A DNA stretch of 64,000 nucleotides. Source: Marinilabiliales bacterium (lineage in GTDB: Bacteria > Bacteroidota > Bacteroidia > Bacteroidales > ML635J-15). The DNA lies in the NCBI GenBank assembly GCA_002869385.1, contig PKTB01000022.1:62001-126000 (forward strand). The letters run 5' to 3'. Positions 61,000 to 64,000 of this stretch are shown piece by piece. Numbering within the stretch: the stretch's first letter is position 1; each line of letters starts with the position of its first letter. A model generated the notes under the pieces. That model ran no database searches, was not told the origin of the DNA, and saw only the letters and a list, made by a program, of their open reading frames with translations. The position numbers and the translations under genes are program-made.

Positions 61000-61165
61000 A
61001 GTTGAAATAAATTTAAATAAAAGTAGAGTAAATTATAATATCTGCTTATTGTATAATAATAGTCTAAAAATAGCAATAAAAACTATTAATTCAAAATAAA
61101 TAGAAAATTTAATAAAATATAGAAGTTATTTAAGATTTAGGTAGTATACTGTTTTTTATTTCATT

Positions 61166-62917
61166 TTACTCTTTCACCTTATATGCATTCCAGTAGTATT
61201 CATATTCGTGCCATACAGAGACATCATTTCTATGCATTCCGGATTCGTGAAAAGTAGCAAAAGGAATAGGCATTTTAGTGTATTTCTTTTCAGACTCATA
61301 ATACGGAATTTCTAATTCTATTGTCTTGCCGGTAGCCGCATCTTTGAATTTAGTTTTCTTTATTTTTTTCGTTCTTTCATAGACTTCAAATTCTTCTCCA
61401 GCAGGGTTGAATTTTGCTGGGTCCTGTAAGAATGGTGACCAGGTTGGGAAGGTAGGTGTTTCCTTTTCGTAGTTTACCATATACTCGATAGTAAGGTCAG
61501 CAGGGCCACCATAGACCTCACCATCCATGTCAAGGTATAGTTCACCATCAACAAGATAACCAGTAATATCAAACTGTCGGGTTTCTGGTCCGTTTTGCAA
61601 ACCTTTATAATAATACTGTATTTGTGTGACTCCGGGTATTGATAAGAGCATGCCTACAGGTGGTGTGGCAGTTGCTGCATCCATAAATAGTCCCTTTGCA
61701 ATGTCAACCCCTGTAGTTTTAATCATTTCTTTAATTGTTGTCGGGCCAACAGCATTTCCACCTTGTATGGCATTTGCTCCGACTGCACACTCACATAGTG
61801 CAGCTTGCTGCTGTGCTTCCAAGTCAAGAGCTTTGATTTTAAGAGGAGCTTTATAACCTAAATATTCAGTTGATATTGAAAGTCCACTCATAGCGGCCAT
61901 TTTTGTGTATTTTGCAAGTTCACCCTGCAATCCAAGAAAAGTTCCTTCGAAAGATTTTACTGCAGACTGGCTAATGTTTTTACCTAAATCATAGAAAAAT
62001 GTTAATTCTGCCATTAAGTTTACTGCCATATTAACTTGCTCGGTTAGCATTGCAACACCACATAGATTTGGAATTAGATTGTATGTTACTTCTCCAGTTC
62101 CTGTGACCTTTCCTTCTTCATCAATATATATGTCAAAAAGGACTGAATGTTCTACCATCAATGTCATAATAACTTTATCTCCTTCGAATGGTAAATCATT
62201 TTCTTCGACTCCGGTAAACTGGGAGGCAAATTCACCAGCAGTATGTTTAAACATTACTTCGTAACCAAACCCAAACCCAACATATCGACCGACATAATCT
62301 TTGAATTCATCTTCTATGTCGTTTAAGTTAAAATCAGCATATGGGTCAGTATTATTGGGGTCATTTGGATTAAAAGTGCCACCATTATTCCCTGGATTTG
62401 AATTGTTGTTTTCACCACCATTTCCGTTTCCGTCAGATTCATTCCCGTTATCACCACCATTATTTCCATTGTCAGAATCCGGACCTGTTTCAGGGTCATT
62501 ATTGGCCTGCTCATCATTTTCCTCACCACCAGATAATCTTTTCCAAGTAGAACTACCATATTCAACACCCCCAAGAACTACAAAAGGAAGAGTGAGGACA
62601 CCATCTGTTATGCTAAACTCAGCATTGTCAGCAGCAAAATCAAAGTCATCAAAACTCATTGTAATCAGGTTTTGACATGCGTTGAAACTTCCTCCTGAAG
62701 TAATATCAACATCAGGCATTACTGCATGAATTGTTGCTGTATTCCCAACTAAACTTAGAGTAATAGTTGCATCGTCCCTGGGAGTTGTCCCATCAGAATC
62801 TGCAAGTAATAAATATTCCCCACTAATCTCTGCATTTTGACATCCATAACGTGATTGTGCCATGCTAACACTAACAAGAGCGAAAGAAATCACAAATGTT
62901 ACAATAAAAGTTTTCAT
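61166..62917 (-). CDS. Exported protein with Asn/Gly/Asp-rich linker, unknown function
   Basis: 583 aa from the ATG at 62917 (ATGs at 62920 and 62932 are also in frame). Signal peptide MKTFIVTFVISFALVSVSMAQ. Residues about 25-130 form a small beta domain with two Cys. About 130-195 is a low-complexity Asn/Gly/Asp linker (DNGNNGGDNGNESDGNGNGG). The rest is a globular region with Cys-containing ALCECAVGANAIQGGN. It ends in SVWHEYEYYWNAYKVKE without a T9SS signal. Not recognised; probably periplasmic or outer-membrane associated. Confidence 0.78.
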   Translation of the reverse strand: MKTFIVTFVISFALVSVSMAQSRYGCQNAEISGEYLLLADSDGTTPRDDATITLSLVGNTATIHAVMPDVDITSGGSFNACQNLITMSFDDFDFAADNAEFSITDGVLTLPFVVLGGVEYGSSTWKRLSGGEENDEQANNDPETGPDSDNGNNGGDNGNESDGNGNGGENNNSNPGNNGGTFNPNDPNNTDPYADFNLNDIEDEFKDYVGRYVGFGFGYEVMFKHTAGEFASQFTGVEENDLPFEGDKVIMTLMVEHSVLFDIYIDEEGKVTGTGEVTYNLIPNLCGVAMLTEQVNMAVNLMAELTFFYDLGKNISQSAVKSFEGTFLGLQGELAKYTKMAAMSGLSISTEYLGYKAPLKIKALDLEAQQQAALCECAVGANAIQGGNAVGPTTIKEMIKTTGVDIAKGLFMDAATATPPVGMLLSIPGVTQIQYYYKGLQNGPETRQFDITGYLVDGELYLDMDGEVYGGPADLTIEYMVNYEKETPTFPTWSPFLQDPAKFNPAGEEFEVYERTKKIKKTKFKDAATGKTIELEIPYYESEKKYTKMPIPFATFHESGMHRNDVSVWHEYEYYWNAYKVKE

Positions 62918-63186
62918 CATCTCATATAGCAAAGATAGGATATTATAGTTTAAAAGTTCTAAGTTGATTTTATAAATTGCGTTTTTGTTATGGTCTTTGC
63001 GTTATGAGAGAATTTCTATAAACTTCATTTTATACTACAGTTAAAGGCAAAGAAACATTCCAAAAACAGATGAGTTAGTTTATTTACCACCTGACTGCGA
63101 ATTGCCCCGATAAATATCGAGGGTGGCTGGTGTTACAAATATTTGACCTCTCGAGGTCATTTTATTGCTTTGAAAAAACTAAATAC
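62918..63186. other. Intergenic stretch with short palindromes
   Basis: No gene seen. It contains a palindrome ccccgata-aa-tatcgaggg (63104-63123) and a short inverted repeat gacctc-tc-gaggtc (63144-63157). Possibly regulatory or remnants of dispersed repeats. Confidence 0.4.
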
Positions 63187-63223
63187 AAAAAGTCCACCCT
63201 CCATTATGGAAAAGTGGACTTTG
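63187..63223 (-). terminator. Terminator of the DUF4139 gene
   Basis: Stem aaagtccac / gtggacttt with a 16-base loop and a T run on the minus strand, 16 bases after the stop at 63239. Confidence 0.78.
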
Positions 63224-63238
63224 CGCTTACTAGAAAAA

Positions 63239-64000
63239 CTACTCTACTGCTATACTTTCTGATTTATTGTATTTTACAGAATAGCTTGTTTTTATTTCTT
63301 TTAGTTCCTTTGATTCAATATTAAGATCCCAGGTGATTTTACCATTTTGCTGGTCAATATCTCCACCAGACCATTCAAGTTGTTCTACCTCAACTTATTT
63401 TCTTGTTGAAACAGGGAATTGATCTTCAACAATAATCCTAATTGGAGTATTTTTATTATTTTTAATAGAGATATTCCAGCCTATGGTTTCTGTAACATTA
63501 TTGCCTATGATTTTTGCATCATTTATTTCTTTTATTCCTTCTCTTTTAATAATAATGTTTTTATCTCTGCCCAACGAAATGTCAAGAGTGTCGCTTGCAA
63601 TATTTACATCAATAAATTATTCGCCGGTAAATGTGCCATTATAATAAATACTCGATTCGCCTGATAGTAGATTTAAATCTGTCCAATCTGTAATTTGAGC
63701 AGACAAGAAAACTTCCTCTTCAACTTTAGGAACAGCATGATAAATATATTCAACATCAAGTTCAACATCCTTAATCTTAATGTCGTAGTTTTTTCCATCC
63801 GAAGGAATAGTATAAGGGATATCAATTTTATATTCGAGATTTGCAACAGTGTTTTTTACTGTATTTGAAATGTAGTTTGTGGTTTTATAATTTTGTGATT
63901 TTAGTTCATAATAGTAAGCATCTTCTTCTACATAAACATCACAGTATTTAGCACTTACTCCGCCAGTAGCAGGCATTTTTTCTATCTCATTATAACTAAT
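63239..64000 (-). CDS. DUF4139 domain protein, C-terminal part (two in-frame stops; 5' part beyond window)
   Basis: 254 codons of the C-terminal DUF4139 domain of an exported mucoidy-inhibitor-like family. Recognisable order: KYCDVYVEEDAYYYEL, IPYTIPSDGKNYDI, LLSGESSIYYNGTFTGE, SDTLDISLGRDKNIIIKRE, IGNNVTETIGWNI, RIIVEDQFPVS, QQNGKITWDLNI, SYSVKY. TAA at 63617-63619 follows the family YNGT-GE motif (TCA to TAA fits). TAA at 63395-63397 replaces the Glu before VEVEQL (GAA to TAA). Both downstream parts remain in the same frame to TAG at 63239. Confidence 0.85.

Noticed and set aside
62301-62675. Plus-strand frame of 124 codons rich in Pro and Ser
   Set aside because: Antisense of the Asn/Gly/Asp linker of the 61166-62917 gene.

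Overview
The window is about 64 kb of AT-rich DNA from a member of the Bacteroidota, probably a free-living Bacteroidales-like lineage (inference from gene content; no rRNA is present). The evidence is type IX secretion (T9SS) C-terminal signals of both type B (giant proteins, 3000-20323) and type A (55707-57329), a DUF4290-murA pair, a fused SecDF, the coaX / outer-membrane protein / TPR / lptC / CNNM order typical of the phylum, promoters of the TTTG-N19/20-TAnnTTTG kind, and a MurA with Asp in place of the fosfomycin-target Cys.

Layout. (1) 1-20.8 kb, all on the minus strand: four paralogous cassettes, each encoding a giant secreted protein (about 1750-1985 aa; the first runs off the window). 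The N-termini differ between copies, while the array of Cys-Gly/Trp modules and the type B sorting domain are shared. Three of the four are preceded by a small exported protein, and each complete cassette ends in its own hairpin terminator. (2) 21-38 kb: core genes, namely uvrD/pcrA, DUF4290-murA-tlpA-like, grpE-dnaJ behind a sigma-54-like promoter, uvrC, secDF, a retropepsin-like protein, a cation/proton antiporter, a Spy-like protein, a deoxynucleoside kinase, a PfkB kinase and tRNA-Asn. (3) 38-47.5 kb: MarR-monooxygenase pair, an orphan phosphoribosyltransferase-like gene, exported proteins, a HEAT-like gene, cutC, an alpha/alpha-barrel glycosidase-like protein and ppiD. (4) 47.8-54.3 kb: envelope operon coaX-omp-TPR-lptC-small membrane protein-CNNM/CorC, then convergent folK-tadA. 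(5) 54.6-64 kb: radical SAM/SPASM protein, two beta-helix proteins, a two-gene nuclease module (59149-60999 plus 58907-59149), an exported protein with an Asn/Gly-rich linker, and a partial DUF4139 protein.

The most striking global signal is that otherwise intact genes, including ones normally essential, carry isolated in-frame stop codons with no frameshifts. Wherever a paralog or a family motif reveals the ancestral codon, one G-to-T or C-to-A change usually explains it (GAA to TAA, GGA to TGA, TCA to TAA, TAC to TAA). The same transversion turns conserved Gly, Trp and Asp into Cys, Cys and Tyr in the paralogs and probably destroyed one start codon. This G:C to T:A signature suggests oxidative-damage sequencing or assembly error, or a real mutator. 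I annotate these genes as full-length CDSs and give the stop positions.

The best candidate for an undescribed system is the nuclease pair at 58907-60999. The cassette family with its small partners is the second.
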